Of a stretch of DNA of 27,596 bases, positions 1 to 7,317 are shown one piece after another. Source of the stretch: CADEEV01 sp964442185. GTDB lineage: Bacteria; Acidobacteriota; Vicinamibacteria; Fen-336. The stretch spans positions 1 through 27,596 of the forward strand of contig CAYTWT010000255.1 in assembly GCA_964442185.1 (NCBI GenBank), read 5' to 3'. Within the stretch, counting starts at the first letter, position 1; the number at the start of each line of letters is the position of its first letter. The position numbers and the translations under genes were made by a program. Below the pieces are notes generated by a model. The model did not search any database. It had not been told where the DNA came from and worked only from the letters and a program-made list of their open reading frames with translations.

Positions 1-161
1 ACGAGCGCTCCCGCGCCGCGGCTCCAGGGATACTCGATCCGCAGCGCCGCATTCAGGAGGGTGATGCGCGGCGGTCCCGCGGAGAGATAGGCGCCGGCCA
101 GCGTGAGCGCGGCGCCGAGGGCGAGGCGGGCCTGGCGTGCGTGGCGGTTCACGGCCGGCAT
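1..161 (-). CDS. Partial membrane-anchored or secreted protein (N-terminus only)
   Basis: An open frame of 53 codons starts at an ATG (complement of 159-161) and runs off the left edge of the window. The N-terminus has several Arg/His residues, then a hydrophobic stretch at about residues 13-27 (LALGAALTLAGAYLS), which looks like a signal peptide or signal anchor. It is followed by a short segment ending in YPWSRGAGAL. Nothing in these residues identifies a family. It is divergent from the cysteine dioxygenase gene. Support comes from the uninterrupted frame to the edge and the signal-like N-terminus; the function is unknown. Confidence 0.45.
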   Translation of the reverse strand, partial: MPAVNRHARQARLALGAALTLAGAYLSAGPPRITLLNAALRIEYPWSRGAGAL

Positions 162-178
162 TCTAGGCCGGAACAGGA

Positions 179-208
179 TTGACTTGAGCTGCTTTCAAGG
201 CACAAACT
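179..208 (+). promoter_or_regulatory. Weak candidate promoter for the cysteine dioxygenase operon
   Basis: TTGACT (179-184) resembles a -35 box. CAAACT (203-208) follows after 18 bases and matches only half of a -10 consensus. The predicted transcription start falls at about the GTG at 216, and there is no Shine-Dalgarno sequence before that GTG. This is suggestive only. Confidence 0.2.
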
Positions 209-215
209 GAAGCTC

Positions 216-878
216 GTGGGACGCACGCTCGTTGCCGTGGCCGATTTCGTCGAGACCCTCAAGGCTTTCGAGGCCGAGCCGATCACCCGGGACCGCGTTC
301 TCCACTACTGCCAGGAAACCGCGGTCGACCGAGCCTCCCTCTCTCCGTACACTCACTTCCGTTCGGATCTCTACACGCGTAACCTGATCTATCGCGACGA
401 AATCTTCGAGGTCATGGCGCTGTGCTGGTCGCCGGGGCAGCGCACCCCGATCCACACCCACAACGGCCAGCTCGGGTGGATGAGCGTCGAGCAGGGCGCC
501 CTTGCGGTGATCAACTACAAGTGGCTCGGCTGTAATGCGAGCGAGAACCAGAACGTGTCGGGCCTGGACTGCCTCGCGGGCGCCACGGAGCTCGACCTCG
601 ACCGGCGTGAAGTCCAGGAGTGCTATCCCGGCGGCCCCGTGAACGCCGTGGACAAGGTCCAGACCATCCACCAGGTAGTGTTGCAGGGCAAGGAGCCGGC
701 GATCTCGCTCCACGTCTACAGCCGGCCGATCGAATCCTGCGTCGCATTCGACCTCGAGAAGCGCTCCTGCTATCGCCGCCAGCTCTCCTTTTACAGCAAG
801 TACGGCGACGTGGTTGTGGGGGAGGGGGACCTTCAGCCGTCGACCCCCGCGTCCTCACAGCCCCCACTAGTCCGCTGA
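216..878 (+). CDS. Cysteine dioxygenase, type I (cupin)
   Basis: Iron(II) enzyme that oxidises L-cysteine with O2 to cysteine sulfinic acid in the cytoplasm. The 220 residues carry the family's cupin signatures. PIHTHNGQLGW supplies metal ligands His80 and His82, and TIHQV supplies the third, His152. SLHVY (Ser164, His166, Tyr168) matches the Ser-His-Tyr triad of the family. YTR (Tyr53, Arg55) matches the cysteine carboxylate-binding site. The position of the mammalian crosslinking Cys93 is Gly here, as is usual in bacterial enzymes. The start is either GTG 216 or GTG 237; neither has a clear Shine-Dalgarno sequence. The gene is first in an operon: its TGA overlaps the likely CTG start of the CoA-transferase gene. 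The last 20 residues are Pro/Ser-rich and outside the fold. The identity is secure. Confidence 0.9.
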   Translation: MGRTLVAVADFVETLKAFEAEPITRDRVLHYCQETAVDRASLSPYTHFRSDLYTRNLIYRDEIFEVMALCWSPGQRTPIHTHNGQLGWMSVEQGALAVINYKWLGCNASENQNVSGLDCLAGATELDLDRREVQECYPGGPVNAVDKVQTIHQVVLQGKEPAISLHVYSRPIESCVAFDLEKRSCYRRQLSFYSKYGDVVVGEGDLQPSTPASSQPPLVR

Positions 879-2062
879 ATCCGCTCGACGGCGTCCGCGT
901 CATCGACCTCTCTCGCATCCTGGCGGGCCCGTATTGCACACAGGCCCTGGCCGATGCGGGGGCCGACGTGATCAAGATCGAGGAACCGGGCAAGGGCGAC
1001 GACACGCGCCGCTGGGGCCCGCCGTTTGCCTCGGGCGAGAGCACGTACTACCTGGCGGTGAACCGCGGCAAGCGCAGCCTCACCCTCAACCTCAAGGACG
1101 CGCAAGGATGCGAGATCCTCTGGAGGCTGCTCGCCGGGGCCGACGTTCTGGTCGAGAACTTCCGGCCCGGCACTCTCGAGGGCCTTGGCTTTGGCGAGGC
1201 CGAGGTCCGCCGTCGCTGCCCCCGCCTCGTCTACGCGTCGATCTCGGGCTACGGCGCCGACGGGCCGCTCGGCGGCCGGCCAGGCTACGACGCCGTGATC
1301 CAGGGCGAGGGCGGGCTGATGAGTGTGACGGGCAGCGATGCGAGCGGGCCGCTCAAGGCGGGCGCCTCGCTCGTGGACGTGCTCGCCGGCATGACGGCGT
1401 TTCAGGGCATCCTGCTCGCCCTGTTTCGCCGCGAGCGCACGGGCGAGGGCGGCCGAGTCGACGTCTCGCTGCTCGAGAGCCTGGTGGCGCCGCTCGCGTA
1501 TCACAACACCGCCTGGCTCTTGGCCGGCGAGACGCCGACGCGCCTCGGCAATCGCCATCCGAACCTGGCGCCCTACGAGACCTTCGAGGCCCAGGATGGC
1601 CACGTGATCGTGGGCGTGGGCAACGATGGCCTGTGGAGCCTGTTCTGCCGCGCGCTAGGCAAGGCCGCGCTGGCCGCGGACGCGCGCTTCCAGACGAACC
1701 CGGATCGCGTCCGCAATGGCGAAGCGCTGCGCGACATCCTGGTGCCGCTGCTGCGTTCGAAAGGGGTCGGCGAGTGGCTCGCCGCGTTCGAGGCGGCGGG
1801 CGTTCCCTGCGGCCGCGTCCGCAGCATTCCCGAGGCGCTCGAGAGCCCGCAGCTGGCGGCGCGTGGCCTGCTCCTCGACATCGACCACCCCAAGCTCGGC
1901 CGTGGCCGCTACGTCGGAAGCCCGATTCACCTGGACGACGCCGATCGCGGCGACCTGCGGCCGCCGCCTCTGCTTGGCGAGCACTCGGCCGAGCTGCTGG
2001 CCGAGTTCCTGGGCCTGGGAGCGGCGGAGATCGAGGCTCTCAGGCGCGACGGGGTGATCTAG
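875..2062 (+). CDS. CaiB/BaiF-type (class III) CoA-transferase
   Basis: Transfers CoA between a CoA thioester and a free carboxylic acid through a mixed-anhydride/thioester cycle on an active-site Asp. The protein begins LDGVRVIDLSRILAGPYCTQ, the family N-terminus. It has the VNRGKRSLTLNL segment, the NFRPGTLEGLG motif and PGYDAVIQGEGGLMS, whose Asp139 is the expected nucleophile. The length of 395 residues is typical. No ATG, GTG or TTG lies in frame near the conserved N-terminus. CTG 875, which forms CTGA with the dioxygenase stop, gives the expected NPLDG start; the next upstream candidate is GTG 620, deep inside the dioxygenase gene. I infer a CTG start translated by coupling. The acid substrate cannot be told from the sequence; a link to the sulfinate product next door is conceivable but unproven. 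The kinase ATG follows one base after the stop. Confidence 0.87.
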   Translation: MNPLDGVRVIDLSRILAGPYCTQALADAGADVIKIEEPGKGDDTRRWGPPFASGESTYYLAVNRGKRSLTLNLKDAQGCEILWRLLAGADVLVENFRPGTLEGLGFGEAEVRRRCPRLVYASISGYGADGPLGGRPGYDAVIQGEGGLMSVTGSDASGPLKAGASLVDVLAGMTAFQGILLALFRRERTGEGGRVDVSLLESLVAPLAYHNTAWLLAGETPTRLGNRHPNLAPYETFEAQDGHVIVGVGNDGLWSLFCRALGKAALAADARFQTNPDRVRNGEALRDILVPLLRSKGVGEWLAAFEAAGVPCGRVRSIPEALESPQLAARGLLLDIDHPKLGRGRYVGSPIHLDDADRGDLRPPPLLGEHSAELLAEFLGLGAAEIEALRRDGVI

Positions 2063-2063
2063 A

Positions 2064-5000
2064 ATGGAGCCCGTGGGCTCGCGCATCCTGGTCGTCGACG
2101 ATGACCCGCTGGCCGTCCAACTCCTCGACGAGCTGCTGACTCGCCATGGCCACGTGGTCGTGAGGGCCGCCTCAGGCGAAGCGGCCCTGGAGGCGGAGCC
2201 TCCCGACCTCGTGCTGCTCGAGGCGCAGTTGCCCGGCCTTTCCGGATACGAAACCTGCGTGAGGATCCGCGCGCGCCACGGCGTCGCGATCCCGGTGCTG
2301 ATGCTCACGGCGTCTGGTGATGCGTCCTCGGCGCAGCGTTGCTACGACTCCGGCGCCGACGACTTCATCCCCAAGCCCGTCGATCACACGGCGCTGCTGC
2401 TCAAGGTACGCTCGCTGCTGAGCACGAAATCGCTGCACGACGAGATGCTGCGCTCTCGCGAGGAGTCGCGCGCCCGCGCCCGTGAGATGAGCCTGCTCCA
2501 CGAGATCGGCCGCGACTGGTCGCTGATCGCCGAACCGGCGGCCTTCTACCGCCTGCTGACCGAGCGCCTCGCGCACTTGATCCGCGCCCCGATCTGCCTG
2601 CTGGCACTCTACGACCCGGAGAGCCGCACGCTCGAGGCGGCCGTGCCCGCCTGCGGCCTGGCAGACGACGTGACACGCAAGCTGCGCCATGCCGACTATC
2701 ACAGCCTCTGGGGTTTCGAGTCGGGGCGGCCCTACGTGAGCGACCACGCGCGCACCGACCGGCGCCTGCTCCCCGAGCTGATGCTCCCGCTGCAGGCCGA
2801 TTCGATCGTGCTGGTCCCGATGCTCTCGGAAGGCTCGCCACTCGGCATCCTGGTCGCCGCCAACAAGCCCGGCGGGTTCACGGAGGACGACGTCCAGTTG
2901 CTCACGATCCTCGCCGGCCCCGCGGCCACGTTCCTGCGCAGCCGCAAGATCTACGAAGCCCAGGGCCGGCACGCCGCGCAGCTCGAGGGCCTGCCGGCGC
3001 TGTTGGGGGCGATGGCGGGAAGCACATTGCCTGGCCCGCTGCTCGACCTCGCCACCTCGCTGCTGGAGAAGCGCCTCGGCTACTCGGCAGTGGGCTTCTA
3101 CGCGCCCGCCGAAGACGACGGCTCTCACATCGAGCTGCGTGCGGGCACGCCGCCCCCGGGGCCGGCGGTGGACCAGGAGCGGCTGCTCTGGGCAATGCGC
3201 GGCGGCGTTGCGCTGCTCTCGTCCGACTGCGCCGACCTCGCGGTGCCGGTGGGAGCGGGGGAGCTCTCGCAGGGCGTGCTGAACATCCGCAAGACGGGCG
3301 GGCGTTTTGCCGAGGAGGAGATTGCGCTGGTCACAGCTCTCTCGGGCCAGCTTGCGCTCGCCTTGCAGCGGGCCGCGAGCGTGGCGCAGACCGAACGGCT
3401 TGCGCGCCAGATGGCGACGCTCTACGACCTCGGCCTCGAGACCGCGGCGCTCAAGGACCTGCAGCGGCTGTTCGGCAAGGCCAGCGAGGAGGCGGGCCGA
3501 TTGATCCGCGCCGATCACGTCTCGGTCCTGCGCTTCGCCGAAGCCGAGGGCGTGCTGAAGCTGTTCGCCGCCTGGACCCGCGACCCAACGATCGAGTCCT
3601 ACGCCGAGCCAGTCTTCCATCTCGGCGAGGGCATCGCGGGCAGCGTGGCGCGCGACTGGGTGCCGGCGATGGTGAACGACGTCGGGAGCTCGGGCGACTT
3701 CGTGCCGAAGGGCAACCCGGTGTCGCGGATCCTGTGCGTGCCGCTCACGTACTTCGATCGGGAGCGGGGCGACCTCGCCCTGTTCGGCGTGCTGAACGCG
3801 TCGCGCCGGCCTGGGGCGGCGCGCTTTACGCACGACGATCTCGACTACCTGAACCGTTTCGCGGGTCAGCTCGGCGTCGCGGTCGCGAACTCGATGGCCT
3901 TTACGGCCGAGCGCGAGCGCAGCGAGCAGCTGTCGCTCGTGAACAAGGTGATGCGCGAGATCACGGGCAACCTGTCACGCGAACGCATCCTCGAGACCGC
4001 GGTCCGCCGCATCCAGGAGGCCTTCCGGTACTCCCTCGTCATGATCGGCATCCCGGACTTCGAGGCCGGCACCGAGCACACGGTCGCGGCGGCCGGGCCG
4101 GATCCTGCACGGCTCGTCAAGCAGAGCTACTCCCTGAACACCGGCATCACCGGCCGCGCGCTCCGCGAGAAGCGAACTGTGATCGTCGGGGACGTCGCGA
4201 AGGATCCCGACTACGTCTGCGTGCTGGCCTCGACCCGCAGCGAGGTGGCGATCCCGATCCAGGGCGGCGCCGACGTGATGGCCGTGCTCAGCGTCGAGAG
4301 CGAGGAGCTGGGCGCCTTCAGCTCCAGCCACGTGCTGACGCTGGAGACGCTCGCCGACGGGATCGGGATCATCCTGCGCAACGCCGAGCTGTACCAGGCC
4401 GTCGAGCAGACGAACGCGCGGCTCGTCGAGCTCGACCGGCTGAAGAGCGAGGTCGTGAACGTCGTAGCGCACGACTTCCGCTCGCCGCTCGCCGGCGTGC
4501 TCGGCTACGCCGAGATGCTGGAGTGGCGGCCCGACGCGCCGAGGGAGGAGCGGATCGAGTCTGCCCGGGCGATCGTCCGGGCGGCGACCCACATGGCGAG
4601 CCTGGTGGAGAAGACCCTCAAGACGACACGTCTCGAGACGGGGCACTTTCCATTCGAGTTCGGGCTGGTGGAGTTCGGCCAGGTGCTGCGCGAGGTGTTG
4701 CAGCGCCGGCCCGACGACGCCCAGCACCCCGTCCGCGCCGAGCTGCCGGACGAGCCGCTCCCGGCTTGGGCCGACCGCGATCGCCTGGCCGAGGTCTTCG
4801 ACAACCTGATCGACAACGCCGTGAAGTACTCGCCGAGCGGCGGGCCCGTGCGCGTTTGCGTGACGAGCGAAGCCGAGTGGGTGACCGTGGCGGTCGAGGA
4901 CCAGGGCCTCGGGATCGCCGCGAGCGATCTGCCCCGGCTGTTCCGCCCCTTCTCCCGCGTGCGCACCGCGCGCACGGCCGGGATCGCGGGCTCCGGCCTC

Positions 5001-5486
5001 GGCCTCTACATCTGTGAGCGCATCGTGAAGGCCCACGGCGGTCGGCTCTGGGCCCAGAGCGAGCCGGAGCGTGGCTCCACGTTCTCTTTCACGCTGCCGC
5101 TGTACGGGGCGACCGCCCAGACCCGTCCGTCCGTCGTGCTGGTGGCGGCGAGCGACGAGGGCACGCGCCGCGAGGTGCGTCGCGTCGCCGAGGCTCTCGG
5201 CTACTCGACACACGAAGTCGCCGACGGCGTCGAAGCGGTCGAGGCGGCGATCCGGCTCCGGCCCGTCGCGATCGTGCTCGACCGCATCCTGCCGCGGCTG
5301 CGCGCTGACGAAGTGGCGGAGCGCCTGCGCGAGAACCCCGCCACAGCTTCGGTGCCGCTGTTCGCCCTGGCCTCGGCCGAAGAGCTGGGGGAGCAGGCAT
5401 CGTTGTTCCGGGCCTGCGCGCCCAAGCCGCTCGACCCTGCGGCGCTGTCGCAAGCCCTCGCCGGGTTGCTGAGTCCGGCACAGTGA
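2064..5486 (+). CDS. Hybrid histidine kinase: REC - four GAF - HisKA - HATPase - REC
   Basis: A soluble sensor kinase of 1140 residues with no membrane segment, so it presumably senses a cytoplasmic signal. An N-terminal receiver (about 7-120) keeps the acid pair (Asp12, Asp13), Thr82 and Lys104, but the phospho-acceptor position is Glu53 (LLEAQLPG). Four GAF-like segments follow at about 140-293, 315-437, 455-615 and 630-780. HisKA has the H-box AHDFRSPL with His803. The ATPase domain has the N box (NLIDNAVKYS, about 914-923), G1 (DQGLGI, about 946) and G2 (GSGLGLYI, about 976), so the catalytic core looks active. The C-terminal receiver (about 1026-1138) keeps Asp1073 and Lys1121, but its metal-binding acid pair has become Ala-Ser and its Thr is Ala. 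The partner regulator is not in the window. ATG 2064 follows the CoA-transferase stop by one base. Confidence 0.9.
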   Translation: MEPVGSRILVVDDDPLAVQLLDELLTRHGHVVVRAASGEAALEAEPPDLVLLEAQLPGLSGYETCVRIRARHGVAIPVLMLTASGDASSAQRCYDSGADDFIPKPVDHTALLLKVRSLLSTKSLHDEMLRSREESRARAREMSLLHEIGRDWSLIAEPAAFYRLLTERLAHLIRAPICLLALYDPESRTLEAAVPACGLADDVTRKLRHADYHSLWGFESGRPYVSDHARTDRRLLPELMLPLQADSIVLVPMLSEGSPLGILVAANKPGGFTEDDVQLLTILAGPAATFLRSRKIYEAQGRHAAQLEGLPALLGAMAGSTLPGPLLDLATSLLEKRLGYSAVGFYAPAEDDGSHIELRAGTPPPGPAVDQERLLWAMRGGVALLSSDCADLAVPVGAGELSQGVLNIRKTGGRFAEEEIALVTALSGQLALALQRAASVAQTERLARQMATLYDLGLETAALKDLQRLFGKASEEAGRLIRADHVSVLRFAEAEGVLKLFAAWTRDPTIESYAEPVFHLGEGIAGSVARDWVPAMVNDVGSSGDFVPKGNPVSRILCVPLTYFDRERGDLALFGVLNASRRPGAARFTHDDLDYLNRFAGQLGVAVANSMAFTAERERSEQLSLVNKVMREITGNLSRERILETAVRRIQEAFRYSLVMIGIPDFEAGTEHTVAAAGPDPARLVKQSYSLNTGITGRALREKRTVIVGDVAKDPDYVCVLASTRSEVAIPIQGGADVMAVLSVESEELGAFSSSHVLTLETLADGIGIILRNAELYQAVEQTNARLVELDRLKSEVVNVVAHDFRSPLAGVLGYAEMLEWRPDAPREERIESARAIVRAATHMASLVEKTLKTTRLETGHFPFEFGLVEFGQVLREVLQRRPDDAQHPVRAELPDEPLPAWADRDRLAEVFDNLIDNAVKYSPSGGPVRVCVTSEAEWVTVAVEDQGLGIAASDLPRLFRPFSRVRTARTAGIAGSGLGLYICERIVKAHGGRLWAQSEPERGSTFSFTLPLYGATAQTRPSVVLVAASDEGTRREVRRVAEALGYSTHEVADGVEAVEAAIRLRPVAIVLDRILPRLRADEVAERLRENPATASVPLFALASAEELGEQASLFRACAPKPLDPAALSQALAGLLSPAQ

Positions 5487-6133
5487 GCCTGGGGCTGCCA
5501 GGATTGCGGGCTCACGGCATCGTTCTCGCCGCGGGCGCTTCCACCCGCATGGGCCGACTCAAGATGCTGCTGCCGGTGCGAGGCACGACGCTGCTTGCGA
5601 GCGCGGTGACGCCGCTGCTGGAAGCCGGCCTCGAGCGCGTCGTGGTGGTGCTGGGCTATCAGGCCGCGGCGGTGTGCAGCGGCGCCGGCCTGCCCGCTGA
5701 TCCACGCGTGGCCTTCTGCGTCAACGAGGACTGGACCAGCGGCCTCTCGTCATCCTTGCGGGCTGGACTCGAGGTCTGCGCCGAGGCCGATGCGGTCGTG
5801 GTCGTGCTCGGCGACCAGCCGAACCTTCGCTCCGAGGTGGTGCGCAGCCTCGTCCAGGCCGCCGCCAGCGGCGCCCCGCTCGTGGTTCCGATCTACAAGG
5901 GTCGGGTCGGCCACCCGATCCTGTTCCGGCGGGAACTGCTCGCCGAGCTGGGCCAGCTGTCGGGCGATGCGGGCGCGCGCGACGTCGTACGCCGCCACAT
6001 CGAGCACGCGGCGATCGTCACGGGCGACCCGCCACGCGACCTCGACACCGAAGCGGACTATCGCGCCTTTCTCGAAGGCCGTCCCGGCCGCGACGACGAA
6101 GGCTTCCCGATCCCACCGCTGACTCCCGCCTGA
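5483..6133 (+). CDS. MocA/MobA-like nucleotidyltransferase
   Basis: NTP-transferase of the family that attaches CMP or GMP to molybdopterin; MocA-type members make molybdopterin cytosine dinucleotide. The 216-residue protein has the nucleotide-binding loop IVLAAGASTRMGRLK near its N-terminus, the acidic metal-binding segment VVVLGDQPNL and the GHPILF motif. It ends in a short tail with DLDTEADY, typical of this group. GTG 5483 overlaps the kinase TGA (GTGA), so translation is probably coupled. No molybdoenzyme or molybdopterin gene is in view, so the exact nucleotide and acceptor are inferred from the family only. Members of the same fold act on other small molecules, and that alternative cannot be excluded. 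Confidence 0.8.
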   Translation: MSLGLPGLRAHGIVLAAGASTRMGRLKMLLPVRGTTLLASAVTPLLEAGLERVVVVLGYQAAAVCSGAGLPADPRVAFCVNEDWTSGLSSSLRAGLEVCAEADAVVVVLGDQPNLRSEVVRSLVQAAASGAPLVVPIYKGRVGHPILFRRELLAELGQLSGDAGARDVVRRHIEHAAIVTGDPPRDLDTEADYRAFLEGRPGRDDEGFPIPPLTPA

Positions 6134-6144
6134 GTCATTCAGGC
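6128..6144. terminator. Stop-codon hairpin between convergent genes
   Basis: GCCTGA, loop GTCAT, TCAGGC forms a perfect 6-bp stem. Its arms contain the Ala-TGA ends of both the MocA-like gene (plus) and the reductase gene (minus). There is no U-rich tract on either side, so it is a hairpin at a transcription meeting point rather than a classical intrinsic terminator. Confidence 0.4.
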
Positions 6145-6660
6145 CACCTGGTACTCGCTCTGCACCAAACCGCTCGGATAGTGCCGCGTCGTTACGTGAC
6201 GGAGCCGAATGTCGTGGGGTAGGGTGCCGAACAGAGGAATCCCCTCTCCAATCAGCACAGGCACGCGCGTGATGACGAGACGCTCGATCAACCCCGCGCG
6301 CAGGAAGCCTTGAATCGTGATCCCGCCGTCGACGTAGAGGTTGTGGGCGCCACTCGCAGCGAGTCGCGAAACGATCTCAGCCGGAGGCCCGCCCATCTGT
6401 TCGACAACCGCTCCGCCGGCCGCGGACAAGTCGACGGGGCGACTGCTCAGGACCACGACGCGCTTGTCGGCATATGGCCAGGCCCCGAAGGTCAGGACCT
6501 TCTCGAAGGTCTTGCGACCGATCACGATCGCATCGACGCTCGCGATGAACTCGTCGTAGCCGTGGGGTTCGCCGCCGCCCTCCGGCAGGAAGTCGAGAGC
6601 GTCGTTCGGTCGCGCAATGAAGCCGTCGACGCTGGTGCCGACAAAGACAGATATCGTCAT
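6139..6660 (-). CDS. Dihydrofolate reductase-like protein (RibD C-terminal family)
   Basis: A 173-residue protein of the RibD-C/YyaP group of NADPH-dependent DHFR-fold proteins. It begins ISVFVGTSVDGFIARP, the usual first strand and loop. It contains IVIGRKTFEKVL, the family's I-x-G-R-x-T-x-E motif, then VVVLSSRPVD and LYVDGGITIQGFL (nucleotide binding), and PVLIGEGIPLFG near the end. The physiological substrate of stand-alone members is generally unknown. The ATG at 6660 has a good Shine-Dalgarno sequence (GGAGG, complement of 6665-6669). The gene lies 10 bases after the stop of a TPR fragment and converges on the MocA-like gene with a 5-base gap. Confidence 0.85.
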   Translation of the reverse strand: MTISVFVGTSVDGFIARPNDALDFLPEGGGEPHGYDEFIASVDAIVIGRKTFEKVLTFGAWPYADKRVVVLSSRPVDLSAAGGAVVEQMGGPPAEIVSRLAASGAHNLYVDGGITIQGFLRAGLIERLVITRVPVLIGEGIPLFGTLPHDIRLRHVTTRHYPSGLVQSEYQVA

Positions 6661-6670
6661 TGCAGCCTCC

Positions 6671-6856
6671 TCACAGTGGCAGGCGCATTCTCTTCAGGAA
6701 CGCCGTGTAACGCGGGTCGGCTTCCAGGCTCTTGAGCAGGGGATCGCCCTTCATCGACAAGAGACCGGCGTCGCGCTGGGCGTAAGCCCGCTCGAGCCAC
6801 GCGAAAGCCTGGTCCATGTCGCCACGGAAGGCATAGACCTGGCCTCCGCGAGGCCA
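6671..6856 (-). pseudogene. C-terminal remnant of a TPR protein (kinase-TPR type)
   Basis: The frame reads QVYAFRGDMDQAFAWLERAY, then DPLLKSLEADPRYTAFL, and ends in a normal TGA. This is the usual last tetratricopeptide unit and tail of large Ser/Thr kinase-TPR or TPR regulator proteins. Nothing upstream in frame continues it: at about 6850-6857 the sequence switches to an unrelated reading frame. The only in-frame ATG lies in junk sequence (MPWPRGG). I read it as a truncated end of a larger gene. A short expressed protein is possible but unlikely. Confidence 0.65.
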
Positions 6857-7093
6857 GGGCACTGCGCAGCTCGTCGGCGAGCTCGGCGCCGTAGTGCAGA
6901 GCCACGAAGCGCAGCCCCAGCTCCTCGGGAGCGGCGTCGGGAAGCCTCCGGGCCAGCCCGCCGCGTGAGAGGCTGATCACGGTCTTGCTGAGCGAGAGGG
7001 CCAGGCGGATTCGTCGGCCGGCGAGGCGCGCCGCAGCAACTCGAGGTGAACACGCTCCGTCTCGGGGTCCGTGTCGCTTGCGCCCGGTTCCAC
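6857..7093 (-). pseudogene. Frameshifted small conserved-type protein
   Basis: From GTG 7093 the frame reads ...SDTDPETERVHLELLRRASPAD to about 7011, then hits a stop after the wrong continuation WPSRSARP. Shifting by one base restores IRLALSLSKTVISLSRGGL followed by LGLRFVALHYGAELADELRSALA. A single missing C near 7011 would make one smooth protein of about 80 residues (SPADRIRLAL). I recall small proteins of this type in other high-GC bacteria but know no function. The 3' end has no clean stop and abuts the TPR remnant, so the gene is both frameshifted and truncated. A sequencing error could explain the shift but not the truncation. Confidence 0.6.
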
Positions 7094-7120
7094 GACGACA
7101 TTCTATCGCTCGCCCGAGGC

Positions 7121-7282
7121 CGCATCACCGCGGCGATCAGCGCTGGCGGGATGGGCGAGGTCTACCGCGCCACCGACACGAAGCTCGGGCGCGACGTGGC
7201 CCTCAAGGTGCTGCCGGCCGAGATGGCCGCGAACCCGGAACGGCTCGACCGCTTCCGTCGCGAGGCCAAGGCGCTGGAGTCC
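7121..7282 (+). pseudogene. N-lobe remnant of a Ser/Thr protein kinase
   Basis: The frame reads RITAAISAGGMGEVYRATD, then LGRDVALKVLP, then PERLDRFRREAKALES. This is the glycine-rich loop, the ATP-binding Lys strand and the start of helix C of a Hanks-type kinase. No start codon suits the 5' side, and homology stops abruptly at about 7282, where the vapBC promoter begins with TTGACA. The rest of the catalytic domain is absent. It is the opposite end of the kind of gene whose TPR tail lies inverted at 6671-6856, so the two may derive from one rearranged gene. Confidence 0.7.
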
Positions 7283-7283
7283 C

Positions 7284-7317
7284 TTGACAATGACGCCGTC
7301 CTTGCTACAGTAAGGAC
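7284..7317 (+). promoter_or_regulatory. vapBC promoter with overlapping palindromic operator
   Basis: TTGACA (7284-7289), a 16-base spacer and TACAGT (7306-7311) form the best sigma70-type promoter in the window. The predicted transcription start is at or next to the GTG at 7318, so the mRNA would be leaderless. A 20-base imperfect palindrome (7298-7317, arms GTCCTT and AAGGAC, 8 of 10 positions symmetric) covers the -10 box and the start point. It is well placed to be the operator for VapB/VapBC autorepression. Confidence 0.7.

Noticed and set aside
3975..5453. Long antisense open frame (about 490 codons) opposite the hybrid kinase
   Set aside because: Composition is that of a high-GC shadow frame (Arg, Ala, His-rich), with no domain motif; the kinase on the other strand has clear motifs throughout.
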